From Thecaphora thlaspeos (lineage: Eukaryota > Basidiomycota > Ustilaginomycetes > Urocystidales > Glomosporiaceae), in contig UWYS01000006.1 in NCBI GenBank assembly GCA_900291925.1, forward strand, positions 744,001 through 808,000: DNA of 64,000 nt, written 5' to 3'. This document shows, one piece after another, positions 1 to 10,504 of the stretch. The position numbers and the translations under genes are program-made. A model generated the notes under the pieces. That model was not told where the DNA came from. It did no database searches and worked only from the letters and a program-made list of their open reading frames with translations. The stretch's first letter is position 1. Every line of letters starts with the position of its first letter.

Positions 1-1191
1 CTCGCCGACTACCTCCAGGGGACGCCCGCGGCCGACCGCGCTGGCGACGTTGCCTACGTTCGGACGTTGCGCGACCTGCTCTGGCAGTTCTACGTGCGCA
101 ACGGCGAATTCTTTGCGGCAGCGCAGGTGCTTGATGCGTTGGCTCACTCGAAGGAGTTTGGACTTGAGCTGGGCGAGCGGATCGAGTACCTGGCCCTGGC
201 CGTCGGCAACGCCAAGTCGCTGGGGCCGGCGGCGCAGGCGGGCAACCACGACGTCGTGACGTTCCTCTCGCAGGTCGAGGAGGACCTCGAGGTGGCGCAG
301 GTGCAAGCCAAGATCCTCCATTCACTGCAGCAGCTTGCGACGTCGGACGATGCCGAGCGGGCCGAGGCGGTCGAGTGGCTCGACGACGAGCTGCTCGACC
401 TCTCGACGCTTTACAAGAACTTTGCCGAGCCGTTCGGCCTGCTTGAGGAGCAGCTCATGATTATCGCGAGCGCAGAGTATCAGGACGTTGGGCTGGTCGC
501 CGAAGTGTGGACGCAGATCATCACGCGCGAGAACGATGCGGCTCGACGGATGGGGCAGCCGCACGCGGCACGCGCCATCTCGACGACGGTCAAGGACCTC
601 TTTGTTCGTTTGGGGAGGAAGGAGAATGCATGCCCCGTCGACGTGGTGCTGGACCTGCTGATGCGCTATGCCTTTGAGCAGGAAAACGACCGTCACGTCG
701 AGAATCCCGTCCCCGCTTCCTGGCGGCGTCGCGCCAACGACGACTGCGTCGCCTCGTCCTCCGGCGGCGAAGCATCATCGACCGGATCCACTCTCCCCTC
801 CTCTTCCACCGCCGCCGTCTCGCGTTCCGGAGGGTTACCTACAGGCTGGGCGAGCACGACCCTCCTCTCTACGGGGTACGAGGCCGAATACATCCTCGAC
901 GTCCTACAAGGCGCGATGTCGACGGCTCCACCGCCGTGGAACACGCACGCGGGCCACACGTTCCTCGTTGCTGAGCTGGCCGAATTCCTTCACGCCTGGA
1001 TCGAACAGAGCCTGAGCAGCGGCGGGAGACACGGAACGACGACAAACGCCGCCCCCCTGCCTGTCGATAGGTTGTGGGAGCTGGTCAACGGCCAGATTGT
1101 CAAAGTCGGAGCGGCGAGCGCTCAACAGCCAAAGGAGGAGACGGCGAAGAGGTTGGCGGAGTGTGTGGAGTTGCTAAAGGTTTGGTACTGA
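1..1191 (+). CDS. NUP170: Nup155/Nup170-type nucleoporin, C-terminal part (5' truncated by window edge)
   Basis: The frame is open from base 1 to the TGA ending at 1191, so only about 396 C-terminal residues are present. The helical text (LRDLLWQFYVRNGEFFAA, then SKEFGLELGERIEYLALAVG and FGLLEEQLMIIASAEYQD) is characteristic of the non-repetitive Nup155/Nup170 C-terminal alpha-solenoid. From family knowledge, this protein is a scaffold subunit of the inner ring of the nuclear pore complex and binds Nic96/Nup93 and the pore membrane. A low-complexity Ser/Gly/Thr insert lies at about 710-830. No intron is needed in the visible part. The Nic96 gene, a partner in the same subcomplex, lies 3.5 kb downstream on the same strand. 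The family call is strong; which paralogue name applies is not resolvable here. Confidence 0.88.
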   Translation, partial: LADYLQGTPAADRAGDVAYVRTLRDLLWQFYVRNGEFFAAAQVLDALAHSKEFGLELGERIEYLALAVGNAKSLGPAAQAGNHDVVTFLSQVEEDLEVAQVQAKILHSLQQLATSDDAERAEAVEWLDDELLDLSTLYKNFAEPFGLLEEQLMIIASAEYQDVGLVAEVWTQIITRENDAARRMGQPHAARAISTTVKDLFVRLGRKENACPVDVVLDLLMRYAFEQENDRHVENPVPASWRRRANDDCVASSSGGEASSTGSTLPSSSTAAVSRSGGLPTGWASTTLLSTGYEAEYILDVLQGAMSTAPPPWNTHAGHTFLVAELAEFLHAWIEQSLSSGGRHGTTTNAAPLPVDRLWELVNGQIVKVGAASAQQPKEETAKRLAECVELLKVWY

Positions 1192-3044
1192 GGAAGACAA
1201 GGCTTGCGGAGAGGAGGGTCAGCTGCGTGCCAGAAGCACAGGCTGTAGCTAATACATGAGAAGATGTCGTTTAGAGTGCTCTCGGATTGCGACGAGCCAA
1301 GGTGGTGAGAAAAGAGGCTGTGATGGCTCTGAACACTGCATCTCTACACCACCTCTTTCTGGCTGTGACGGGAGCGAGAGGGAGATTAGCCCGGAACGAC
1401 CCGCGATCGGGCCGTTGTGATGCTCAAGGTATTGAGATGGCAAGCAAGGAGCATCCGCGCACCATCGTCTCATGTCTCGCTCCGACGACCGCCCGCTCTC
1501 GTCGTCCCAGCCAGCTTGGCTGGCTGACATGGCTTCCATCGACAAAAGTCCAGCATGTTGCCGAAGTTGAACTCGGTCGATGCCGATCCGGCCAAGCGAG
1601 CTCAATATCGTCGGGATGAGGTTGATGAACCTACCGCACTGACTCCAGCGCTTTGCGACTGCGGTCGATCCGTTATCGTCATAAGGTAGTACCGGTCCCT
1701 GTACCCAGAGGAGCGCAAGAAACGACCTTGCCAATTTCTCCTTTCACCGCTGCGGCAATTGTCGGAGGGATCCGTCCGAATGGCCGGGCCGGGATCTTGT
1801 CCTTCGAAGCTAAGTGTTACTGTAACGGCCATGTCCTGAAGTCTTGGCAGCAATTCGCCTCGTCGCCGGGCAAGGGCGCAGTAGGGTAGTTATGATGTAG
1901 AGTCGAACCGGAAGCGGCGCCGCCCCGCTCGGTCTTCTCGGCGTGTTTCGGCGCACTCCGCTGCATGATAGCGTCGTCGACAGGCCGCTCCGCCAGGCGC
2001 AGACGCCACACGACCCGGTCTTGCCCGGTTCGCACGACGTCCGTCCGTCGGTGCAGGCGGGCAGGACATGCAGCATATGTCTGACGGCGGAGTCGACTTG
2101 CCTCGACTTGCTTGAACCCTCTTGTCCCACCATCATCGTTCATTCATCATCATCATCATCATCATCGAATCCATTCGGGCTGCGGCCTCTCCCCTTATCC
2201 GAGCTATTCATTTAACTTTCCGTCAAAGGTTTGTTCGTCTTCTGCCTTTTGGCTTACCGCTTTCGGCGATGAACCCGTCTGAGCGATTAAGGCCTCGCTG
2301 CTGAGAATCCTGTCCCGTGGACGGACCGAACCGAACCGAAGCCTTTTGGCTCTCGGTAACAGGAGGTAGTTGCGACATCCCGACGCCGGACCTCCGAAGA
2401 TCCTGGCTAACCTTCTGAGGTAGCCAGCTTGCTTCATCTTGACGTCTTCCGTCCATTATGATCGTTTCATTGCGAGTTCGAGCTCGAGGCAGGGCGAGCT
2501 TCCCAGCAGCTACGTAGGCTTGCTGGCCTTGTCTTGTCGTGAGACAATCTTGAATCGCACCGGCCGCCCTTTCAGGAACGGTACACGGCCTGACTGAGTT
2601 CTTAGCCTACTCCCAAGCCTCGGCTTCGCTCCCGCCCGGCCGGTGAGACGTGGCGCTGCACCTTGACGAGGCGGCCGCACCCACGGGCTTGCCGATGTCT
2701 CGCGGGCCTTTCAGAGAGCGCCAGCGGGACGGATCGTCGAACTTCAACCACTTTGCAAAGGTTCGTCGTCACTCAACTCCCTGACGGAGCGGACCGCCGC
2801 GGATGATACCGGCCAACAAGCCTTCCTGGCAAGCTCCCCGACCGACTCGCAGAGGCTTGGGCGTAAGGGTATAAGAAGAGCCAGAGCAGACCTCGAACTC
2901 CGCTCGCTCGCTCAGCCACTACTTCTGCCAGCGAACCCACGACCTAGCCTTTCGCACAGCGCTAACAGCACTCAGAGCGGTTCTCCTCACCACCACCATC
3001 ATCACCACCGTCCTCACCAGCATCTCCACTGCCCCAACGCAATC
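1192..3044. other. intergenic region, 1.85 kb, with promoter of the thaumatin-like gene
   Basis: No convincing coding frame: reading frames are short, overlap on both strands and lack family resemblance. It holds a short (CAT)n microsatellite at 2145-2166 and, at its right end, a TATA-like element at 2870 followed by a C-rich leader with CAC/CAT repeats just before the next start codon. Otherwise I see nothing in it. Confidence 0.6.
2870..2876 (+). promoter_or_regulatory. TATA-like element upstream of the thaumatin-like gene
   Basis: TATAAGA sits 175 bp before the ATG at 3045, in a context of GGG-TATAAGA-AGAG. Position and strand suit a core promoter with a leader of roughly 140 bp. No transcript data are available, so this is inference. 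Confidence 0.4.
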
Positions 3045-3734
3045 ATGCTCTTTTTCAGCAAAGCGCTGCTCGCCGTCGTCGTCGCGCTGCTTGGCCTCGC
3101 ATCGGCCGCCGTTATTCCCGAGGGAACGGTCGAGTTCCAGGACCGCAGCTCAAAGATCATCGTCACAGCGGTGAGTGCTTGCCTTTTCTCCTTCCAAGGG
3201 CTTGGTCGTCCCTATCTTGAGCCACCATGGTTCACGTAGGACTAAGCTGACACGCGCCGACCTCTCCCTGAACTAGTACCGCCCCGCCTGCCACAGGTCA
3301 ACAAATGCAAGCACTCTTTCGCGCCCGTCTTCTCCCCTCCCCTTCCCGGCCGCAGCGCCTGGCCCACCTTGACCTCCGGTAAATCATCTCAACACACCTT
3401 CAAGTCCGACAAGTACAAGGGCAAGGTCTTTTCCCCTCTTCGCAAGGCCAACACGACGTCCGGCAACGGTGCGACCTGGGGCGAGATGGACCTTGAAAGT
3501 GGCGACTACAACATTTCGCTTGAGGGCGGATACAATGTCCCCCTCTTTCTCTGGAACCAGGGAAGGCAATTCCGGGGCTACTGCACTCCGGCTCACTGCA
3601 ATGGCGAGGAGTGCAAGGACGCCTACAGGAAGCCCTCGGGTCTCATGAAGGGTGCGAGGGCCGGAAGCGACACCAGGACGCCCAACCACAGCTGCCCGCC
3701 GAGCTTTGCAAACTGGATCGTTCAGTTCTGCTAG
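3045..3734 (+). CDS. small secreted thaumatin-like protein
   Basis: Two exons, 3045-3170 and 3297-3734, joined in phase 0 across a 126-bp intron (GTGAGT...CCACAG, branch-like CTAAG/CTGAC inside). The other AG at 3275-3276 leads to a stop, which decides the acceptor. The product has 187 residues. It opens with a clear signal peptide (basic-free start, hydrophobic ALLAVVVALLGLASAA, likely cut near residue 20). The body follows the thaumatin order: an N-terminal I-V-T-A-V-N-K-C strand, then YNISLEGGYNVPLFL (compare the I-x-N-x-x-G-F-N-V-P-M strand of thaumatin), and a terminal CPPSFANWIVQFC. Only six cysteines remain in the mature part, far fewer than the 16 of large plant members. Function unknown; fungal members are secreted and some act on beta-glucans. 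The family call is inferred from these motifs. Confidence 0.7.
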
Positions 3735-4727
3735 ATTCGCCCGGTCGCTCTGTCGGCCTTTGCACTGGATCTCGACAACTCTCTACCCCGGCATCTCCGT
3801 TTCGTCATTTCTCTTTCAGCCGCTGCCACCGTCAGTGACGAGCATCGAATTCTACCGTAGCGACTCGCAGGGTGCTCCCCTTCTCCCCCTCTCTCTGCTC
3901 TACCTGTACCCTGTAATGTGTCGTTTTGTCTTTGTCGATCCATCGAAGAATTGGACGATTGATTGCTCGCTGCAGAGGTCACACCCAGTACGTAAAGAGG
4001 GATGATTGGGTCATCTGCATTCGGCGATGACCGGCCAGGCTTTCAGATCCATCTGCTATGAGCGACAGACATGATACTGTACCTCCTTCCTCAGCCCTAG
4101 CGATTTCAAGGCTCTGCGTCCGAGGCTCGTACGTATGCTATGATCGTCTGGTGAGGAGGATCATGGTTTGACATGATGCAGCAGAACATGCAGTTGACTC
4201 TGAGCCAAACGGTGTGGTGGAACGAGCAAATTGATGGTAGACGGCGAGCTTGAGCGAGAGGGGGATGGGAGTCGCGAGAAAGGGAGGGAAGCACCACCTC
4301 TTGCGAATGTGGAGGGAAAAGCACACTCCAGCCGGCCGACAGGGACGAGACAAGCGGAGGAGCGCGTGATCGGGACTGGCAGCAGCCGGCCGCCGACTTT
4401 TGTTTTGTACAGCTGAGAGGAAGGTCCGAAAGGTGGCAGGCAGCAAGGCTCAATCAACCAACACACACACAAACAATCACCTCCCTCCTCCTCCTCCTCC
4501 TCCTCCTCCTCCACCCCCATTGCTTCCCACCCGTTCCTCCCGCACATCCTTGTCTACAGTTCCTCTAGCAGCCGCAAATTCGCCCATCCCTTCGCCCCTC
4601 AGCCGTACCGTCAGTCGCTGCCTGCGGCTTTGCGTGGCATCGCTTGCTGCTAACCGCGCTCGGACCAGCAATCACCACCACCACCACCACTACGTCTACC
4701 ACTGCGCCCCTATCTACCTCAGCGACC
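3735..4727. other. intergenic region and 5' leader of NIC96
   Basis: No coding frame supported. It contains an A-C dinucleotide run, a pyrimidine (TCC)n microsatellite at 4483-4512 and CAC repeats at 4674-4690 just before the NIC96 start, consistent with a pyrimidine-rich promoter/leader. Confidence 0.5.
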
Positions 4728-7700
4728 ATGAACGACTATCCCATGGACGCACAGCCGCAATCGCTGTCCGAGCTGCTCCAACAGTCGCGGAAGCTGACCA
4801 ACCACCTCGGTCGCTCCGACCTACCCCAGATCCAGCTCGGCCTCGACCAGATCGAAAACCAGAGCAGGAAGCTCGTTTCAAAGAACCTCAGGGCCGGCTC
4901 CGTCCAGCCAGGAGACGCGCGGGCGCACTACTTCCTCGCCAATGGCGGCATTGATGCCGCCGAGCTCGCGGATACGATCAATGCCGCCAACATCGCCAAC
5001 ACCTTTGAGCCGCTGCAGCCCATCTATGACACCGATGTCGAGAGCTATCTCAAGCATGAGCACGAGCAGGTCATTCTCAGCGCCATCGAGGAGGGCAGGC
5101 GCGAGACACTCAGCGAATTCCACCGCAACCTCGACCGCACCATGCACCGAGATTGGGAGAGGCAGAAGCGCAAGATCCTCGAGGAGCTGGGTCAACACCA
5201 GCCGGGCGCCTCGTCCTCGTCCGACCGTATCGGCGACCTTGACCCGTCCCGCTCCCGCCCTGACTTCGGAGCTTCGACCTCGGCATACACCCTCTCTCAG
5301 TCGACCGGCCCCGGGGGAGCGGCGGGCGGCCTCGGTGGTGGTGCTTCGATGTCGCAGATGCACGGCAAGATGGTCCGGTACGAGATGGTCGTCTCGCGGC
5401 TCAACTCGTCGCGGCTCGAGGGTTACAGCCTCGCGGTGGCGCACGCCTTCATGGACGCGGTTCGCGGGCTCGCCGAGGACCCTAAGCAGAAGCAGCTTCA
5501 CGATTGCTGGCAGGCGGTTGCGTACCTCGTGCGCGAGCAGGACGTCCGCGACGGCGAGTTCACCCTAAAGGCGGTCCAGGAGCGGCAGTACGCCTCGGCC
5601 TACGTCGATCTGGTCAGCTGGAACGGCGTCGAGGGCGTGTCGCTGCGGAAGAACATCGTCGAGGGTGCCAAGGCTTACCTCGAGGAGCAGTTCCTCGCCC
5701 ACATGGAGCAGGTCATCGCTGCCTACCCGGTCCAGGCGCAAAGCTCCGCCGTCGCCGCGGCCGGTATATCCCCGACGAGCCAAGCAACGACCAGTGCCTT
5801 CCTTCGCGTCCAGCACCTCAGCTCGGACGGGCAGTGGCGCGGCGACCTCGCCAAGGAGCTCGACCAGCAGACGGGCGCGCCGCTGTGGGCCACTATCTAC
5901 CACCTGCTGCGCATCGGCAAGACTGCCGAGGCGCTCGACTGCGCGGCTGATAATGAGAACCGGATCCGTGCCTCCGATCCGTCCTTCCTAGCTTACTTCA
6001 AGGCGTGGCACGACAGCCCCGAGCGGAGGCTTCCGCGCCTACTGCGCGACCGCTTCGTTTCTGAGTACAACTCACGGTTCCGCAGCATCCCCGAGGGCCA
6101 CGATCCGTACAAGATCTCGCTCTACAAACTCATCGGCCGGATTGACGTCTCGAAAAAGTTCCCCACTCTGCTCACGACCTCGACCGAAAACTGGCTCTGG
6201 CACCAGCTCAGCATGGTCCGCGAGACTTACGACGACGAGGCTGACGCCCAGGACTCGGTTCGCGACCGCTACACGCTCGCCGACCTCGGCGCCAAGCTAG
6301 AAAAGTATGGCGTGGCCCACTTCGACCCCAAGGGCAATCGGCCGCTCCACTACTTCCAGATCCTGCTGTTGTGTGGTCAATTCGAGAAGGCGATCGCCTT
6401 CCTCTTTTCGCGCTCCGTCCACCAGGTCGACGCGATCCACTTCGCCATTGGTCTGGTCTACTACGGCCTGCTGCGCGTGCCTGCGGCCGCAGCGTCGTCG
6501 CAGGTCGACTGCCTCTCGGTCGAGGACGACGCAGCGACGGACCAGCCGATCGCCTACCTCGACTTCGCCAAGCTGGTGCAGCGCTACGTCCGCCTTTTTG
6601 CTAAGTCATCGCGCCGCGATGCGCTCCAGTACCTCTACCTGATCTGCCTCAACGCCGATGCGCCGGAGCCGGTCGGACAGGAGCAGGTACAGCGCTGCCA
6701 CGACCTGATTCGCGGCCTGGTGCTCGACGCTCACCCAACAGAGTTCCAGGAGCTGCTGGGCGACCTGCGCAACAACGGCGTCAAGACGCCTGGCTTCATC
6801 GAGCGCAACCTGCCGCTGATCCGGATCAAGAACGAGCGCGAGTTTCTCTCGACAATCGTCAAGGTGGCAGCCGCTCAGTGCGATCAGGCGCACCGCACCG
6901 AGTCGGCCATCCTGCTCTACAACCTCGCCGGCGAGCGAGACACGGTGGTCGCGGTGCTCAACAAGGAGCTTGGCGCGCGCCTCACTGAGCCCTCGAGCGC
7001 CGCCGAGTGGAAGTCGGGCGGGCTCACGTCGGGCGCCTCGTTTTCGGCCGCTGGCGATCTGGTGACGCTGGCGACGGCCATCCTTGACACGTACGAAAAG
7101 CAGTTCGGCTACACGGGCCGTAACCGCGATACATGCCGGTGCCTCTTGGAGCTCAAGAAGGCCGTCGGCCTGCACACCGACGGCCACAATGTCCAGGCGC
7201 TCCAGAAAATCGAGGCGCTTCGCCTCCTTCCGCTCGACGCCGAGTCGAGGAAGGACATTGTTGCGATCACGCGCAAGGCCGAGGGATTCAAGGAGGCCGA
7301 CGAGAATATTGCGCGCAACTTTAGCGAGATTGTGCTGATGACGATGACGATCCTGTACAAGCTGCATCAGGAGCTCAAGGATTCAATCCACCGGAGCGGC
7401 ACCACGGTGAGTTTTTCGGCAGTCGCGCCGTGCTCGACAATGGGACCTAAAAGGTGCGGTAAGCTGATCCCCGAAGATATGACCCTGACATCCTTCCGCT
7501 AAACCACCAGGCGATGGAACAGTACCGGGCCCAGGCGAGAGCGCTCATGATGTGGGCGGGCATGCTGCGGTTCCGCATGAGCAGCGAGACCTACAGCCAG
7601 CTGACGAGGCTCGATGTATTTGTAAGTCCCTCGTGTCACCCGATACCTCTTGATAGCGCTGTGCGAACGCCTGTGGAAGCAGCATCGGGCGAGACTGACC

Positions 7701-7741
7701 TCCTCTCGCCGCTTCTTTTGCCTTGACTCCAGATCCACTGA
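4728..7741 (+). CDS. NIC96: nucleoporin NIC96/Nup93
   Basis: Exons 4728-7406, 7511-7621 and 7733-7741, both introns in phase 0 (GTGAGT...CCAG and GTAAGT...CCAG). The product is about 932 aa, the usual size for Nic96. The frame is open for 28 codons before the chosen ATG, but that part is Thr-rich leader, so I start at MNDYPMDAQP. Recognisable blocks are the N-terminal coiled coil region (LSELLQQSRKLTNHLG), then LAVAHAFMDAVRGLAEDP, HYFQILLLCGQFEKAIAFLF, and the C-terminal RFRMSSETYSQLTRLDVF. From family knowledge it is the central linker of the nuclear pore inner ring; its N-terminus binds the Nsp1 channel trimer and its solenoid binds Nup188/192. The last exon encodes only two residues and is the least certain part. 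Confidence 0.93.
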
Positions 7742-8186
7742 GAGCCTCCGCAAGTCATGTAGATGCTCCACGTGTCGATCGCTGTGTAAGGCTTTCTGTG
7801 ATACAAGCCGTCCCATCCGGCGACTTGAGAAACTCCTTCCCTTGCTGTATAGATATCGTGGTCCGTGAGGGCCTGTGCGACTCGAGGCTAATCTTGACAG
7901 ACTGGAAGCCCACGCTACGCACACGCATGCGACCATCGAAGCCGTCTGCATCTACCTTGTCTACTATCAGCCAAGCAAAGCAAGGCGCAAGGTCGAACCT
8001 CTACCGAATGGATATGCTGTCTTACATGCTAGTACATCGATCATATTCTCTTGTACCGTCGAGAGAGGGACAACATACGACGAACAGAACAACCCGAAAA
8101 TTCGGTTGAGTTCGAAGACGATAATATATTCAATGTTCTTCCGCTTAAATATCAAATTGGCTGTTTAACGCAGTGGCTGCATATGC
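7742..8186. other. intergenic, NIC96 3' flank to tRNA
   Basis: No supported gene. The last 100 bp before the tRNA are AT-richer than the rest of the window (for example GATAATATATTC near 8120), as is common upstream of RNA polymerase III genes. Confidence 0.45.
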
Positions 8187-8260
8187 GGCTGAGTAGCTCA
8201 GTTGGTTAGAGCGTGGCACTGTTAATGCTAAGGTCGACGGTTCGAGCCCGTCCTTGGTCG
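8187..8260 (+). tRNA. tRNA-Asn(GTT), intronless
   Basis: All cloverleaf parts can be drawn. Acceptor stem GGCTGAG (8187-8193) pairs with CTTGGTC (8253-8259) with G-U wobbles; D arm GCTC/GAGC (8196-8199 with 8209-8212). Anticodon stem TGGCA/TGCTA (8214-8218 with 8226-8230) encloses the loop CTGTTAA with anticodon GTT at 8221-8223. T arm GACGG-TTCGAGC-CCGTC spans 8236-8252, and the discriminator is G8260. The internal B box is GGTTCGAGCCC. A T-rich terminator follows at once. Confidence 0.95.
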
Positions 8261-8736
8261 GTTCCTTTTTGTTTTTCTTGTTTTGGACGAGGTATGTAGA
8301 TGCGGACGGTGGTGGAAAGGCAGAAGAGGTCGACACGACAAAGGATCTGTATGCCGTTTGTTTACGTCTCTTCTGTCAAGTTAGCGGCGGTGTGTCTCCA
8401 CCTGGTGCTCCTCAAGGACGAAATGGGGCGACCCCCGTTCTCGCAAGCGGTCCTCTAAACGTGTTGAAGCACAAAATGGACCTCTTAGATCAGAACAGCG
8501 TCCCTCTCGACAGGTCAGATCGAGGGTTTAAACCAGTTCAAAAACAGATCCTTTGCTATTCCAGCCAATCAGACGAAATTGCGAGAGACAACATCTATGC
8601 GGTACGACACAGTCTACAGGGATGACAAGGTGGCACTCTTCTGTCCACGAAAAGCGTACGAGAAAGAGGATAGAGTCCAAAAGGTGGGAAGAAGAATGGG
8701 GGAAAGGAACCCATCTACTTTTATTTCGGGTTCGTC
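8261..8736. other. intergenic between tRNA and the Ser-rich tail of the GH5 locus
   Basis: Apart from the pol III terminator I see no gene. A plus-strand frame entering at 8579 runs on into the Ala/Asp-rich mirror image of the GH5 tail and is rejected as a shadow. Confidence 0.4.
8262..8284 (+). terminator. RNA polymerase III terminator of tRNA-Asn
   Basis: Runs of T (TTTTT, TTTTT and TTTT separated by single other bases) begin two bases after the tRNA, the standard pol III stop signal. Confidence 0.8.
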
Positions 8737-9799
8737 CTTTTACTCTCCCTTTGCGCTTGAAGCGGATGTCGAAGCCGTGGCGATAGCGACGGCGGCAGCG
8801 GCGGTTCCAGAAGGCGGCGCCGATGTAGCTGCATCACTGCTCGATGACGAACTCGCGTTGGCGCTAGTAGCGGCCGCAGCAGAAGAGCTCGATGCAGTAG
8901 ACGTCGCAGCAGAGCTGTACGAAGCGCTCGAGCTCGAGCTCGGTGTCGCTTCTGCTGCCGACGATGATGACGATGGTGGCTCTGAGGTCGAAGAGGGGAA
9001 CGGCGTAGCGACCGCGGCGGTGGCGGGAGCCATGGTTGAAGAGCTCGAAGACGAGGTAGCCGCTGCGGCAGCGACCGAGCTCGACGAGCTCGACGTGGCA
9101 GTTGCAGCGGCGGAGGCAGGTGACTTTGTCGACGAGCTGCTAGGCGACGATGACGACGACGACGAAGTAGCAGCGGCGGCCGCAGCAGCAGGAGACTGTT
9201 GGTGACGAGCTCGAGCTCGAACTCGAGCTGGACGACGAGGTGGCAGCGGCGGCAGTGGCGGCAGGCGACTTGGTCGACGACGAGCTAGACGACGACGACG
9301 ATGAAGCAGCGGCAGCAGCTTCAGGCGACTTGGTCGAAGAGGTAGGCTCGGTCGACGAGGCGCTCGGTGTAGCTTCTGCCGTTGCGGCCTGCTTAGTGCT
9401 GCTCGACGTAGTGGTCGCAGAGGACGACTCCTTTGTCGACGAAGAAGTGTTCGACGTGGCGGTAGCGGCAGCGGCGGCCTTCGTGGTAGTCGGGCTGGAT
9501 GTAGCGGCCGCTGGCGATGAGGCGGATGAAGACGAGGTCGAGGATGAGCTTGCCGACATAGACGAAGATGTAGAGGCGGCAGAGGAAGATGTTGACGAAG
9601 CTTTCGGCGTCGCGCTAGCCGAGGCCGAGCTGGAAGTTGCGCTGGCAGACGACGAGGTCAAAGACGTGCTGCTGCTACCAGTGGTGGAAGCAGCGGCGGC
9701 GGCAGCCCGCACGCTACTCGACGCCTTTGCCGGGGCAACACTCTTGCCCGCACTGCTGGTAGCGGCAGCAGATGCAGAAGCAGAGGTCGAAGACGCGGC
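8737..9799 (-). repeat. Ser/Thr/Ala-rich low-complexity tract at the end of the GH5 locus
   Basis: On the minus strand this stretch reads as runs of Ser, Ala and Thr (AGC/TCG/GCC repeats), interrupted by a TAG (9800-9802) at its start and by one frame change near 9193-9206. It ends at a TAA at 8737-8739. Before 9206 the frame is that of the GH5 gene; after it the Ser/Ala composition continues one frame over. Such mucin-like tails are common at the C-terminus of fungal wall proteins, but the repeat opens frames on both strands, so openness is weak evidence for translation. The end lacks a convincing GPI hydrophobic tail. Confidence 0.5.
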
Positions 9800-10504
9800 C
9801 TATGGGCTCTTGAGCGCCAGCTTTCCCTTTTGAGTGATGACATAGCTGATGGCCTGCTCGCCCGCCTGAGCTCCCGTGAGGAATTGCTGCTTGTACCTCT
9901 CCTCGTCCTGGGCCGTGTAGACGCCGGCGTCTAGGTAGGTCTTCCAGGTGTCTTGGCGGTACTGCTGCGCGAAACCGAGGCGCGACAGGGAGCCCTGCGA
10001 GGCAAAGATCTTGGTCGTGTAGAAGCCATCCTTGTAGCCCCGGTCCGAGGCCGTCTGGGTCGCGGCGCGCTTGAACAGGTTTCGACGGTCGCGCGCCCAC
10101 AGCTTGGCCTGCGTCGTCGCGCCACCGCGACGGGTCAGCGCCTCGGGCGAAATGTCGTTCTGCGGGGCGGACGCGTGGACTGGGTTGACGCGCGACATGA
10201 CGAGCAAAGCGGCGGCCTGGTCCTCATCCTCGTCTTCGCCGTCGTCAGCCTCCTGCTGCTGCTGCTGATGCTCCTGGTGATCAGCCATCATCACCTTGCC
10301 GACGCGCGGGTCGGCGTTGTTGAGCGTCTTGGCGGCGGCGGCGGTCGTCGAGTTGCCGGTAGCGGGCAGACGAATCGCGTTGATGTCCTGCATCAGCGGG
10401 CTCGTCTGTAGCTCCGTCTTGGCGTCGTCGGTGTTGAGCGAAAAGGGCGTCACGGGTAGGTTCCACACGTTGAACGTCGACGGGAGGTAGCGCCCCTTCG
10501 AGCC
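9800..10504 (-). other. in-frame C-terminal extension of the GH5 gene beyond a TAG codon
   Basis: After the stop at 10505-10507 the same frame stays open for 234 codons (13 codons, then 222 more from 10468) and ends with TAG at 9800-9802. The first residues after the stop, GSKGRYLPSTFNVW, look like the natural continuation of the catalytic domain's W-C-F end. Further on are YKDGFYTTKIFASQ, SRLGFAQQYRQDTW and YKQQFLTGAQAGEQAI, an aromatic amphipathic segment that looks like folded protein. Third positions are strongly G/C. I read it as formerly or conditionally translated sequence of the same gene. Whether it is reached by readthrough, is cut off by a nonsense mutation, or reflects a sequence error cannot be told here. 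Confidence 0.6.

Noticed and set aside
6606..7367. 253-codon minus-strand frame inside NIC96
   Set aside because: Antisense shadow of a strongly GC3-biased gene.
8579..9833. Two long plus-strand frames rich in Ala, Asp, Glu and Val
   Set aside because: They are the mirror of AGC/TCG/GCC repeats in the GH5 tail; composition is a pure complement of Ser/Ala runs and there is no family resemblance.
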